NCBI GenBank assembly: GCA_022577435.1
Contig: JAKOON010000042.1
Span: 2,221,858-2,285,857, forward strand
From: Embiotoca jacksoni
Taxonomy: Eukaryota; Chordata; Actinopteri; Embiotocidae
Direction of reading: 5' to 3'
Length of the DNA stretch: 64,000 nt
Shown here: piece by piece, positions 1-13,508 of the stretch
Layout: each line of letters starts with the position of its first letter
How positions within the stretch are numbered: position 1 is the stretch's first letter
Position numbers and translations under genes: made by a program
The notes under the pieces: model-generated
The model's database searches: none
What the model saw: the letters and a program-made list of their open reading frames with translations, nothing else
What the model was told of the DNA's origin: nothing

Positions 1-113
1 GGAGAGGATGAGGAGAAGGAGGAAGAAGAAGAGGAGGGAGAGGATGAGGAGAAGGAGGAAGAAGAAGAGGAGGAGGCCTGCCAACAGCAGTACTTCAGTA
101 GTTACTGTTGCAC

Positions 114-117
<4 letters not shown>
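1..117. repeat. purine-rich (GGA/GAA) tandem repeat
   Basis: The window opens in a strand-asymmetric G/A tract. A block of roughly 37 bases beginning GAGAGGATGAGGAGAAGG occurs twice in a row (about 2-36 and 39-75). The Arg/Lys open frame across it is a by-product of the purine repeat. It lies upstream of the presumed first exon of styk1. Confidence 0.8.

Positions 118-168
<51 letters not shown>
118..168. repeat. (CA)n microsatellite
   Basis: Nearly pure CA dinucleotide tract upstream of styk1. A short (GA)n tract follows at about 268-300. Confidence 0.95.
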
Positions 169-171
<3 letters not shown>

Positions 172-349
172 CACGGCAAACACAATAGTGACTGCAGCCT
201 GTGTGCAAGGTGACAATGAGGAGGAACAAGTGGCGGGATGTGCGGTGGGTGGGTGTGGCCAACCTGAGAGAGAGAGAGAGAGAGAGCGAGAGAGCGAGCG
301 ACATGAGGAAACACACAAACTGAAACAAATGACAGCAAACTGAAAACGG

Positions 350-489
350 AGGCTCGGCGGTATCTTCAGGTGGAAATGGAAAATGCTGCGACACAGAAAG
401 CATGAAAACAGGAGGAAACAGAAGGGGGGGCTGAATTTGTGTAACACACCAGAGTTTTGACACCTGAAGGGTCCCGGAGAGTCGGACAG
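350..489 (+). other. styk1: candidate non-coding first exon of styk1 (3' edge only)
   Basis: A strong donor, CAG|GTAAGA, lies at 490-495. The next good acceptor on this strand is CCGCAG at 2381-2386, one base before the styk1 ATG. The coding part therefore begins in a second exon and an untranslated first exon must lie upstream; this donor is the best candidate. The 5' edge is arbitrary because no TATA box or start site is visible. Confidence 0.35.
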
Positions 490-736
490 GTAAGAGAAGA
501 CTAAAAAAAAAACTAAAAAAAACACTACTTGTCCTGGGATTTCTGTTGTTTTTTTTTTAAATTTAATGTGAGAAAATATACAAATTCCACATCACATCAT
601 GTGTTTGCGTAAGTTTTGTCTATAACGAACAAATTTACTGCAACTGTGTGTTTTGATGCTCTAATTTGTTTTCATGAGCATTTACACGAAATGTCTGTGT
701 GTCTTTGACAGCATATTTGTGAGTGTTTGCTGTCAC

Positions 737-740
<4 letters not shown>

Positions 741-776
<36 letters not shown>

Positions 777-854
777 CATTTGAGTTCGTGTGAGTGAGAG
801 GACGATGCAGACAAACTGGTTTAGTGACATTCATTCAACATAAAGGGCAGAGAG

Positions 855-928
<74 letters not shown>
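741..928. repeat. two (TG)n microsatellites
   Basis: TG tracts at about 741-775 and 859-928, inside the presumed first intron of styk1. Confidence 0.95.
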
Positions 929-931
<3 letters not shown>

Positions 932-2387
932 AATTAAAGTTCAGATGGATGAACATGACTCGGCGTTATCACCACCTGACACACGTTGCACCTGAACATT
1001 GACGTTCATCGTGCCGTTGACACCGCTACGTCACCGTGGCAACCCGCGACGTAGAACACAATTTCTAGGCGCGTTCGGTCAAACTGTTCTTTTGGATGAC
1101 GGGAAGAAAACAACAACAAGGTCGGGATGAGAACATATTCAACATATTCTGATGATTAAAACTTGACTGTTAATCTGACGGCAAAGAAAAACTCTCAAAG
1201 AATCTTTTTTTTTTTTTTATTTTAAGCCTGCTGGACGAGAAAGTGAGTCAACACCGCCACCAAACATAGAAAATGATTCTAGGATTTCATTTAATTTTTT
1301 TACATACTGCCCCTTCAAGTTAAATAACCCAAATTCTGACACCTTAAAATTGATCTTAGGAAAAGAAGCAGTGATTTCTGCGTTGTCTCATCTCTGGTTT
1401 CACAACGTTGTGGATCAACATGAATCTCAGGCGAGCGGCGTTTGACGCCGACACATTTGTTTAACAAATGAGCCGTGCGAGGAGGACAGAACCGTTTACG
1501 TGCCTCCACTTGTTCCTCCTCAAATCCCACGTGGGCTTTTTTTATTCTTCCCCCTTTTTTTTTTTTTTTTTAAACCTCCCGATTTGAATGTGAAATCTGG
1601 CGCCGCAGATCAAACACCGCAGGATCAAATATGAAAAACGCTGGCGTTCGGTTGGTCGTCTCACTTCCTCTGTAGACGCCACGTTCATTACTTCCCTTAT
1701 TCTGCCAATAAAGTTGCTGTTAGTCGCGTTACGGCTTTAAACAAATAAATAAAAACTGCTAAAAACAATCTCCTTCAGTAGACTCGACTAGCGTAGCGGT
1801 GCGTTCACGGGTCTCTGTAAAAAGTAAGACAGCTCGACTTCGGAGGTTTTAATCACTTGTTTTTAAATGTCCTTTTTCTTTTGCTTCATGTTTTCGATGT
1901 TTCTAATGGTTTTATGAGTAATTGCCTTGTCGTGCAGTTTCAAGGAATTTTTCTTGCGTCATAAATAATTTTCCAAAAACGATAAATACAAATTCTCTGA
2001 AACGTTCAGATTCAAATATGTGCGGCGTACGCTGCGCGTGTTGATTTGAGAGGTTTGAATGGATGGTGAATGTGCCAAGAGGACCTGATGAACCAAAAAC
2101 ACACCATCGAACCCTCCTTATTTATATTTGCTGGGTTTATTTACCAGATGGAAAAAAAAAAAAAAAAAAGTGAGAGTTTTATATTTGTTGTGTAAACGTG
2201 GATAATATTGACTAAAGGTTTGACAGTCAACCTCTGAATGAGCGTCTCCGCCCGGTTATCAGAGAGGCGACGAGCTGCATGACTGAGCTGCGAGGATTTG
2301 AGTTTGCTGCTGAGCAGAGTGAAACGTTGATCTCCTCCTCCGAGCCGATAGTAACGTTGATCCGTGTTCCCTCTTTCCTCCCGCAGC

Positions 2388-4164
2388 ATGTCATCCAACT
2401 CCACGGCCGATAATCTGTGCGCGGCCGACGACACCCTCTGCAGTAAGGCCATAAAAGCTACTCCTCCTCCTCCTCCTCCTCCTCCTCATCATCATCAAAC
2501 CTGTCCCCTCTCCTTCCTCCTCTATTTTTTTCAATCTTTACAAGCTCCAAACCTGAAAAGTGTCGTGTTTGATAGTTAATGTTAAATAAGTATGATCGTA
2601 TTTAAGATTTGTCCGTGACGTCACAAGAAGGAAAAGGTCGGTGCTTCGTATTACGAGACGAGGTCCAATAAAAACAAAACCCGGCACTTGGCTGGAGACG
2701 TCGGTATGAAACACGAGAGGGCTTTTCATTTGAAAACGGACACAGCGAGCGGCATCGCGCCGACCGGTGAGATGACGGAGACTGTCGTCCACCCGTCCGG
2801 TAGAAAAAACACAAACAGCGCTTTTATTGTGAAGGAGCTACAGGAAATCACACACGGAGGGTAAAAAAAAAACAAAAAAACGGGTGGTTTGAAAACAACC
2901 AGATGTTTTTGAGGTGAAACTTCACATTCATGTCCAAATAAATCACAGATGTTCTTTATTTATTAATCTATAATTTACCCGCTTGACAACGAAATGAAAC
3001 AATAACAGGAGCTCATCAGTTAAGAAGTTTTGCCTCCGTTATATTTTTGGCTGGCGTCACAATTATTACGTAATCACATGATCACATTTCAGCTGACTAC
3101 GATCTTTTCGCATAATTGTTTCCATTCATCTTCTTTTTTTTTTAAACTGCTGGAAGATATAACTATTTCCACGTTATATCTTTAGTTTGGAGGGAAGACG
3201 TATGCGTAATTATTAAACTATGATTAACTCATAGTAGCATCATAAAATGAACAGAAAAAGAGAATTAAAATTGATAATTGCAGATTACTTGCACGACGAT
3301 TACTAGTCGACCAAAATTTTCTTGATCGTGAACCGCCTTGCTAAAATAACTTCAAATATTATTTACGGCACAAGTTTTCTGTCGCAAAATTGTTTTACGA
3401 TTAAAATGGAAGTTTATGACGCAAATCTATTTACACGCAAAGAAACCACAACATGTTTTAAGGCCACATTAACACGTCCAGCTGGTTTTTCCTGAGAAAG
3501 CCAACAAGAAGATAAATATTTGTTCAAGTACGAAAAGAGAAGAATGAGAAAGCTCAACAATAAAACACGGAGATGAATCCGTCTTTGTGGAAGAGTGTAG
3601 CTGAAAGTTCAATCTCAAACCAAGCCTATAATGAAAGATGACAGGAAACAACTTATTGTGTCACCGCCACGCCTAAAGAATTTTTTTTAGGGTTTCACAT
3701 TCCAGCTTATTGTTCAAAAACAACATCCGTTAAGGTCGGGAACGCGACAACAAAAGAGACGTGCAGGATGATGGATCTAATGGTGGAGTTGACGTGACAC
3801 GGAGGTAAATGTTGTATGAGGGGTGACGAGTCGACATCGGAGGAGGGACTTCATGAAAAGAAGTAGAAACAATAGAAACTGGATGACTGCAGTCTCAGTT
3901 CAAAAGATTAATGTTTCAATAGGAAACGTGACATCTGCATTTGGATCTGTGGGACAGGCTGAATATAGCTGTATTTATTTATTTATATTTTATTTGTTTT
4001 TGTGTCTATAAAAAATAAGAGCAATGCTCATAAATCGTATTTCTTATATCTTATATGTATTTGTAAATATTTTCATATTGTGTACACCTTTTTGTTTTTC
4101 TATGCTGCTGTGACGACTAAATTCCCCCACTGTGGGATTAATAAAGTCTTCGGTGCTCGGGCCC

Positions 4165-4206
<42 letters not shown>

Positions 4207-4795
4207 TAATAATAATCATTTGAATAACAATCGGGCTTTCGCACCGTCGGTGCTCGGGCAACAAACAAAACACCTTGACGTCCGGACAGAGCTTTAAAAA
4301 CTCAAACTATATCTAACTATATATCAACGTATCACCGCAGGTGTAAATGGTGGATGACGTAATGCCGAGACAGAACGTCCTGTCAACAGGAGGTGAAACC
4401 GTTTTTAACAGCCAACATGTTCATCCTGTTAACCCCCCCCCCCCCTCCCCCCCCCCCCACCGGACTGAACGGTGAAACCTAAAACCTGCAGCGGCTCGGA
4501 CGCAGTCTCAGTAAATCAGGTTTCCACCGCCTACGATCCGACATTTAAAACGTTCACTTTCTTTCCTTCCAAGTTGTAACGCAGCATGACCTGGCGGTGA
4601 TCATCGTGCCCTCGCTGCTCCTCCTGGGAACCCTGCTGACGTTACTGGCTCTGTGTATAGTGAGGTGTCTTCCTGAACGGAGGCGGAAGCGGGTCGCGGC
4701 ACCGCGACGCTACGGCAGCTCGTCACGCGGACGCACGCAGCGGCACGACCGCAGGCAGCACCTGCAGGGTATCGACGGTAAGCCGGCACCTCACC

Positions 4796-4834
<39 letters not shown>

Positions 4835-7800
4835 CTCTCAACGACAAACACAGACTTCTTATTCTTCTCTGTGTCTGTCTCGTTTTCTCAATAGCGCCCC
4901 CTGGGATAAACCCACTGGAACATGAGGAGCTGCCGATGTCAGTTCAACAGGTGCCTACTGTGGCCGCAGTACCGCAGACCGCCACAGAGCGGCGCCGCGG
5001 AGCCTTCGGCCAGGTCTCGGCCCTGCCGCTGTCCTTCTCCGTCGGGTCCTCAGACCCGGTCAGCCTCTACAGAGCTCGCATGGACGACAGGGACGTCGTC
5101 CTCAGGGTGCTGCGAGGTGAAACCGAGCTCTTCCGAAGCCAATCGATATATTATGTTTGATTTACGGTCAAATCCCGGTGAATAAAATCTTAAAATAAGC
5201 AGCGCTATAATTCTGCTATCGACCTCGTTCCTCCCCAGAAACGGCGAGCGGCAGTGAGCAGCAGCACTTTGTGGGCTTCGCGTCGTTCGTGTCGGGCCTC
5301 GGGCCGCACCCCTTCCTACCTGCGCTGCTCGGCGTGGTGTCGGTGGAGTCGCCGCTGACGATGGTGGTGGAGGAGCTGCGGCACCGAGACCTGCTGAGCT
5401 TCCTGTGGAGGTGCAGACAGGTACGATCACCTGTTTACCGTCTCAGGTCACATGGGAGTAAATCTTCATATAAACCTGTAATACTGAGCTGAGCTCCCGG
5501 ACAGCACTAAAGGAACGACCGCGTCTTAAAAAGACTCCATTTGTGTTTCATTTTATCTGCTATCTCATTTCTTTTCTATATTTTTAAATGTTTCTTTATA
5601 TGTTTTTATGTGAAACACTGAATGTAATTTTATTGCTGTGAAGGACTTTGAGCTGCATTTCTTTTCAAGGTTACATACAAATAAAGTTTATTGTTATTAT
5701 TATTAAATAGACTGCTTCTATTAATAGAAGCGCAGTCTAAAGTGCTGAATTATCTAAATGTCCAAATTCATCATACATCATTAACACCATTGCACTGCTG
5801 TTTGTTTGTTTAATATTATTCTATTTTATTTGTATATCGTGAATTTTAATATTTTTTTTTATATTGAATATTTTTACATCTTCTATTTTTATTCTGTCAT
5901 TGTTATTGCTTTTACCTCCACACGCTGCTGTAGCGGAACATTTTTTTTTCCCCTTTCGGGATTAATAAAATATCTAAAATATAAAATTTAGTGCAAGTTG
6001 AGGTTGCAGTCAAAGAAACACACGTGATTTCCACAATAAACCATGAAATGAATGATCTCAGCCACAAACATAACCATAATTAATTAATTGGACTGTGTAA
6101 CGTTCATCGGATGTTATATAAGTGGATATAAATTGGTTATGAACTCCAAACCCTGGGTGTGACTGTTCTGCTGTGATGATGCAGTTGCTGCTGTTGGCCT
6201 TTGAGGGGGCAGTAGAGAGCAATATAGCCAATAATTGAAAAGACAGGTGAGGAAGTCTGAGTCAAAGAAAAGGAGTCAAAAACATTTACAGACTTTTCCC
6301 CTTTTGTTTTTTCTGTCCTCTGCTTCTCCCGCTGAAGGAAAACTCCAGTTCAGAGTCTCGGTGTGACATGACGGAGAAGAGGATCTTCACCATGGCGGGA
6401 CAAGTGGCCTCGGCTCTGGTTGGTTAAACTGATGTCTGTCTGTCTGCTTCATGGACAGAAACGCTATATTAATGGGAACTATTTAGTCGGGAGCTCTTTC
6501 TATCCGCTTGTTTATCTCATAGTCTTTCTATAAATTAATTTGTCATTATTTAGTGGCGAGTACAGTGTAAACTACTATTATCATAAACTGTTTTTTTTTT
6601 TTGCAGTATTATTTCATGCCTGAATTGGTCTTCTGCATCTTCTAGGAGTACCTGCACAGTCAGCGCTGCGTCCACGGCAACGTGGGCGCTCGCAGCGTTC
6701 TGGTCGGCGGAGATCTGACGGCCAAGCTGTGGGGACTCGGTCCGGCCTACCGCGGGAGCACCGGGGCGCCGCGTGGAGCGGAGGACGCGGCGCTGACGAA
6801 GTGGCAGGCGCCCGAAGCGCTGGCCGGGAACGCCGTCACTCAGAGCGGCGACACGTGAGTGCGGCGAAGTCGTCCTGCGAGAAAAATCAAATAATGCGGC
6901 GATGATGAAACAAATGTCCCGTCAAAGAAGAACTCGCACACATATACAGATAAGCTGTATTTTTTTGTTTTTCACATGATCGAAAAGTAAAAGCACGTAT
7001 ATTATAATCCTTTGACGAAGGCTCAAAACCGTTTTAATCTTGCGTTTGAAAACACACAAATATCTCTACTTTAAATACGAGAACTTGGGGTTGTATTTTA
7101 ACATTATTTCTCTCTCTTCCCATAGATGGTCCTTTGGGATCCTCCTTTACGAAATGATCACACTGGGTGGGTATTTAAAACATTTTTTTTTTTTACATTC
7201 TGGACATACCTTTGAGAAAAGTTGTTGAATGAAACCACTGATTACACTTTAACAGCCCCTGATCTCCCTTTAAAAAAATAAAATAAATAGTGATGAAATT
7301 TCTACAAATCTTCTGTAACGCGTTAAAAACTCTCGACGTATCCAGGCGACCCACCTTTCGCTCAGCTGGCGGCGACCGAACTTCTGCAGCATCTCCAGAG
7401 AGGGAAGCATCTGAAGCGGCCGGCCTCCTGCTCCAACGCGCTGTAAGTACAACAGCAGAACAAAACAACGTTTTATAAAGCTGCAGGCGGTACCGGGAAA
7501 AAAGTTCATGTACGACTGCATTAAGAAGAGTATCGATGCCGAAAGCTGCACGGAGTTTCATGTCTTTTTCTCTATTTCTACTGACATATTTACAATATAT
7601 TCTTCCTCCTAAAGACATCTTCACACACTTATTAATATTAAAAAAAAAACAAGCTGTCAATTCTGGGACTTAAATTGCTGTTAAACTGGAGTTAATATGA
7701 AGGGTTTTTTTGCGTCTTCATCATGCAAGCAAAAAAAAAAAAATACAGTTTTGAAAGCAAACTGCACACTGCAATAAAAAAAATTAAAAAAAATAAAGTT

Positions 7801-8091
7801 TGTAAGTGAAAATATATAAACTGAGATTTAAATAATTTGAGTTTTGGTCACAGAATTAATATGAAACTGAAAACGGTTCTTTCTTCCTCCTCAATAATTC
7901 TTCACATCACACTTATTAACACAAAAAAAACCCTCCCAGGATTTGATGTGCTGTTAAACGAGGAGCTCTTGTCAACCTGAAGAGCAGCTGATGGGAATTA
8001 CGTCATCGATACAAAAATCTGCACGTGACGTCTCTTCTAAGATTTAAGCTAGTTCCGGTGGTCAACCGACCGACCGACACATTTAAAACGC

Positions 8092-8138
<47 letters not shown>

Positions 8139-8580
8139 CATTTATAAAGTCGGTAAAACAATTTATATTAATATATATATAATATCGCCAAGTTTTATGG
8201 TCTTTAAACTAACATTTACTAACTGGTTAAACTTTAAGCTTGTACCAACCGTCCACGGCACGTCACGGCTTAAACGCTGTAATAACCGGTTTCTAAAGTG
8301 GGTGAAAATTATACATATATATATAAATAAATGTGATTTCGGTAAGTTTTCCGGTGTTTTATCTGTTTTTCACCTGGTCGGCAGGTATTCCGTCATCACG
8401 TCCTGCTCCCACTGGAGCCCACAACAGCGCCCCTCCATGTCGGAGCTGAGGAGGAAACTCCGGGCGGGAGAGAAGTCAGCCAATGGGAGGACAGTTCTCG
8501 CGGTGCCCGGGCCAATGAACATCGAGAAGTACCTGAGGGAGGCGGGATACGGAGAGGCGTACAACTATGCTGTTCTCTGA
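2388..8580 (+). CDS. styk1: STYK1/NOK membrane kinase-like protein, nine coding exons
   Basis: Coding exons: 2388-2442, 4574-4777, 4895-5116, 5239-5420, 6338-6418, 6646-6854, 7126-7166, 7346-7442, 8385-8580. All splice sites are GT-AG, phases agree, and the product is about 428 residues (human STYK1, 422). A short N-terminus precedes one hydrophobic segment at about 26-48 and an Arg-rich stop-transfer stretch, giving a single-pass protein with a cytoplasmic kinase-like domain. The domain is shown by LLSFLW, HGNVGARS (258-265), LTAKL, KWQAPEAL, WSFGILLYEMITLG and a C-terminal YNYAVL, all close to human STYK1. The expected beta-3 lysine is Arg157, the HRD aspartate is Asn260 and DFG reads Trp-Gly-Leu (277-279). 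It is probably a pseudokinase scaffold. Human STYK1 is linked to receptor-type and autophagy signalling; that role is not visible here. The start is the first ATG after the acceptor. Confidence 0.9.
2616..2623. promoter_or_regulatory. palindromic CRE (TGACGTCA)
   Basis: A perfect CREB/ATF octamer with CpG in the first coding intron of styk1, in a locally CpG-containing stretch. One octamer is weak evidence of function. Confidence 0.3.
4168..4215. repeat. (TAA)n microsatellite
   Basis: Trinucleotide TAA/ATA tract in a styk1 intron. Related TTA tracts are at about 4797-4830 and 8093-8139 in later introns. A poly-C run lies at about 4434-4460. Confidence 0.9.
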
Positions 8581-9163
8581 TTGGCTGGAGAGTGACGTCA
8601 GTCAGGAGTGCATCGGCTGCTGTCGATAGAAGGGCTTTAAAGGAGGACTGATGGGAAGAAGAATCAAACCGGAGGACTTCATCAGAAACACAATTTATGT
8701 TTTGTACTTTTTTCTACCGTTGGAAGTTATAAAGCACAATCACTTTTTATATGTTTAAAGAGTAATATATTGACTGTAAATATGTCCTTTTTGGCTTTTG
8801 TCAACAAAAATACTAATATAAAGAAAACAAAAAAACTATACATGTATCCAGCTTTTTTTTAATTATCACTACCAGAGGTCACTGATTTCTTTGGCTTGTT
8901 TTTAGCCTTAAACACTTTTTTACATCATTAAAACAATAATTAAAGATAACATTAAACCATATATTCAGCATTAGCTCTCATTGTAGGATGAAAAAAAACT
9001 AAAAAAACTGAGCTGAGTAACTCCAATTATTAATGTTAATAATCTAACGGGCAAGAAAAGCTGCTGAAATCCAACAGTGACTGTTGATATCAATTTAGAG
9101 TCAGTTAAGTTTTGTCTATTTTTGTAAACTAAATTTCAAGCTTCAGACCTTATATTAGAAGTA

Positions 9164-9169
9164 AATAAA
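9164..9169 (+). terminator. styk1: AATAAA polyadenylation signal for styk1
   Basis: The first canonical AATAAA downstream of the styk1 stop codon at 8580, implying a 3'UTR of about 600 nt. The 3'UTR is AT-rich with no other recognisable element. Confidence 0.5.
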
Positions 9170-9355
9170 GAAAGTAAACCTTAAAACTACGAAGCTGAAA
9201 ACAGCCAATCTGCTACAAAAAACAAGCCCTCGAGTGTGGAAACGTCATGGTGCAAACCGAAAAGAAATCCGTGCACAGTTTAACAAACGAATACCTTTAA
9301 CACATTACAACAACAAAAACGCAGGCGTCACAGATTTAAAACAGTTCCTTGATTA

Positions 9356-9503
9356 TTTATTTGCATGATAGTATTAACCTCCCCGTGTCAAACCCAGCCC
9401 CTCCAGGATTTTACAGTTTTTCTGATTATTGCAAGCAAACACATCTGACTTCCCGGAAGTAGCTTCTATATATTAAAGAAAGAGAAAAGAAGAAGCTTTT
9501 ATT
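9356..9503 (-). terminator. phc1: candidate polyadenylation signals for phc1
   Basis: On the minus strand AATAAA occurs at 9503-9498 and again at 9361-9356. Use of either would give phc1 a 3'UTR of about 2.1 kb (to 11573), filling the gap between the convergent genes. Another AATAAA at about 11247 would give a much shorter one. The interval 9.5-11.57 kb holds no other coding feature, only a (CA)n tract at about 10431-10472 and poly-T. Confidence 0.45.
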
Positions 9504-10428
9504 GAAATTCACCGTTAAGTTTGTGGAGGAAAAAACAAACCAACAACAAAAGGAGTGCTGCTTTGTGGGAGAATGATTGTTGAAAATGAACAAAGCTGCT
9601 TATTAACGTGTGGCTCACATCGCTGGTAATGAGGTTCAAGGTCTTTTTTTTTTTTTTTTTTTGTCTTTTGGGTTTTAAAGACTCCAAAATCCTGGGGGGA
9701 GGGAAGACGTGAGACATACAAACTCACAGCTATCAAAGAGTATTATCCTTTCTTTAAAAATAAAAAAATAAAAAGAAACTACTGGAATAGCCACGGTCAC
9801 TAACGATAAAGCCGAAGATAGCTAGCTAGAAAGGTTAAAATACTGTTGGTGGTTACACGCTATGTGACAAAAGCTATGCGGAAGACAGCAAAGTTTCCTT
9901 GATCAAGGTAGCTACTATTTCAGTCACGCCGTTTTTCAGGAGGGGAAAAGGCAAACGGATGTCAAATGCTTGGAAATAACAAGTTGTAAAAAAGTAAGCA
10001 CTAATATATAAAACAAGGAATGGTATGAAAAGCAGTTTAAAAAACATAGACTGTCCTCATCTAAAGCTACTGCAGAGACTAGTGAAGATTAAAAAGGCCA
10101 CGAGGTTCACAGAGAGAAAGAACATGACAGATAAAAGTCCTACGGTAAAAAGCTCAAAAACAAGGCAAACAAAATGTGCATTTTAAATAGAAAAAGGCAA
10201 ACTTTACACTTATTATTAACAGTATTCTCATTCACACGGTCATTCGTGTCGTACTGTAGGTCCACGTGTGACTGCCAGACTCCTTTTCTTTTTAAATGAG
10301 TGTAGCTTAAAGACACTTCAAAATAAAAGCTTATCATCACGTCAGCTGCTCAAGTTCTTCTTTTTTTTTTTTTTTTTTTTTTTTTGTACTTCATGTAATC
10401 AAGCCCAGGTGTGTGTGTAGCTGCAGTC

Positions 10429-10476
<48 letters not shown>

Positions 10477-11573
10477 TCAGGAGCAGCTGTTTGTTTGTAA
10501 CCCTTTGAATAAAACAACAATCTTGAAAATGGTGGATAAATAATCAGAACAGGAAGTCCTCCGGTAAAAAGCTTAAAAAGACTCGAGCGTAAAACTCTTA
10601 TTGTGAAAATGTTTTGTTTTGAAAAGCTTTTTTTTTGTTTGCTGGAGGGTTTTTGTTGACTACTGATGTGCTCGTATATATAAAAATAAGATGTGGGGAA
10701 AACCCATGTGTTGACATCTGTCACATTAAATATGAAACGCTCTCTTGAACCTCGAGGGTTTTGCATTTGGACTCCGCGGCCGGTACCCTGTACTCTCAAC
10801 TGTACCCTGTTAAGTCGTAGGAGAGGCCACTTTCAAAATAAAAGCGCCAGTATTTACGCACGACGATGCCTATTCTTACCAAATAATTAGGAACCTTCAC
10901 AGTACTCTTCTTTTTGTTTACATATTTCAGAGCGACGTCATCTGCAGGTTTTTCCTTTCAAAGTATTAAAGAAAAGGAAAAAAAAATTATCTTTGATATC
11001 GACAAATAATTTCTGGGGTTATTCTTTCTTACTTCTAATTGATTGCCGACTGGAGTTTTAACCAGGTGAAGATCTATAATTAAATGTTCCCGAATAAGCC
11101 GTGAGTGCCAAACTAGAAATTGTGACTTTCTTCAGCTTTTGTTTTTGATTGTTTAATTAAACTCAACTTGGAAAATGAGATTTAATAATAAAAAAAAAAC
11201 TCAGTATAACCGAGCGTCACAGTCTAGGAGAGGAGCAGCCCTGTTTTATTGAAAACTCGTTAAAATGTATGAATCCTGTGCCGGATACTGTGGATATATA
11301 TAAACAAGTGAGATCTGCATTGAAAATACATTCACAAACCTTCATTTATGCTTTTTTTTTTTTTTTTTTCCCAGGACTTCTTCTGACCGTACGAACTAAT
11401 TCTTGGGCAGGAACAGCTGACCACGTTTGTAACTTAAGAACTTAACGATGGCTCCTGTGTGCAAATGTGACCGGACGAGAACCGGCACCAGACTCGACCG
11501 TCCGCGAGCCGCAGTTCTCCGTTTGTTTTTTGAAACCGCATACATTCACCTGCGGGACTCTTTGAGCGAGACT

Positions 11574-13475
11574 TCAGTCTCTCAGGGTGTTGATGTGGGC
11601 GCAGATCTTGAGGGCGGGGCCGAGCTTGATGTTCATGGTGGACATGAGGTGCTCCTCCTTCAGCAGCAGCAGCGCCTGGCCGTCGATCTCCTGCGACAGG
11701 AACTGGGAGGCGAGCTCCTCGCAGCCTGTGAGAAGGAAAAGAGGACGAAAAGAAACAAGAGGGAGAGGAAAAGAGGAATAAAAGATAAAAGGTTTGATAG
11801 AAATGGAGGTAAGAAAAAAAAAAAGAAAAAAGAAGTGCGACAGAAAACAAGAAGGAAGCAAATATTTTAAGATTATTTCTGCAAAATTACTGGAAATGTT
11901 GAGTTTGGTTCATATATTGTTCAGTTTGTGTTGAGAAAATAGTATAAAAAAATTTTTTTCACGGTTTGAAAGCATCAATATGCTTAAAAAAAAAAAGTCC
12001 AAAATACAAACATATATGACAAATAAAAAGCAGAAAATTCGCACATTTCAAAGGCTGAACTTGTGACGTTGGAAATTTTTGCATTCATTAAAAATAAAAT
12101 AAAAATGCTTCATTGTCTAAAATGGAGGATTAATTATTTCAATTCTACAAAGGAAATAAATAACCAAAATCAATCTTGCAATCATGAATGCAGGTCATTA
12201 TGAAAAAAGTCCCTTTGAACGTGAAGGCAGAACATTCAAGATAAATATGAAAACAGCCGGATTAAAAGAGTTGCCAAGTGGGCGGAGCTAATTTGGATGC
12301 GGTCCCATTAATTTATTCCCATAAACAAGCCTCCGTTTCTCACAGCTCAGATTTGTGTGAAACTCTTCGTGAACGGCGAAAGTCGCGTCTTCCCACCTTG
12401 TAACGAGGAGATAAACTGCGACACTTCCTCCACGCTCCAGTGGGCGGGGCTAGCGGGCGGGCAGCCCGGCGCGGCGCCCTCCGCCGGGAGCGGAGGAGGC
12501 GGCTGGTGGCAGGAGGCCGAGGAGGCCGGAGACAGGGACCTGGGGTCGTCCTCGTCCTCCTCCCCGCTGGACTCCTCGTCCGAGTGGCTGGACTCCGAGC
12601 GGAACTGCGGGGCGGAGGAGCAGAGGAGCCGCTGAGCAAAGCATTAAAAAAAACAACACAAAAAACCCAGCAGACGTCCGCGGTTGATCGTGAAATGCTC
12701 AAATGGACACAAATAGACTTACTAGTTAAACAACATGGACGCTGGATGGGAAAATGAGTCAGTCAGAAACTAAAGAAACTTGTTCTAAAACTTGTGTCCC
12801 CCCCCTCACCTTCACAGGTATGGGCCTCCCTGCGATCTTGGCGCTGGCGATCTCGGAGCTGGTCCTGCGGGGAACCCTCCTCCGGGCGATGCCTCCCTCC
12901 TCGTCCGAGTTGGAGAGCTGACCCGGGCCCTGGTCCCGGTCCCGGTCCCGGTCCGGAGCGTGGTCCTGACCCTGCCGCTGGCCGTGGCCCTGCCGCACGC
13001 AGAAGTGCTGCCTGAAGCTGACGTTGTACCTGGGGAACCAATACATACTGTATCGTAGACAAAGAGTGACATATACGGTACTGAAGCCAAGACGAGCAAA
13101 CACACACAAGTCTTTTTGTCTCTTTGCACGCATGTCGCGGCGCAAAGGAACAAAAACAAAAGAAAAAATATGCAAAAAAGCAGAAGCAAAGAATGTAAAA
13201 AAATAAATAAATAAAAAAATCACACGCTGACAACGTTCTGCTACAAACAATGCACACAGGGCATTGTTTACATCGTGAGAAAAAAACATGTGACGTCGTA
13301 AATACGTTTTTACGTGGCTGTCTGTGTCGAGGACGAAGTGCAGCTGTCACAGTTTTCCAACATTAATACAACACACAACACACACACACGCACGCACACA
13401 CACACACACACGCGCACGCACACACACAACACACACACGCACACACACACACACACACGCACACACACGCGCACG

Positions 13476-13508
<33 letters not shown>

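Noticed and set aside
4102..4205. Possible gene-end signal TGTGGGATTAATAAAGT before (TAA)n
   Set aside because: It resembles the generic 3' end of a fish repeat (a similar GGGATTAATAAA occurs near 5959), not a gene terminator; it lies inside a styk1 intron.
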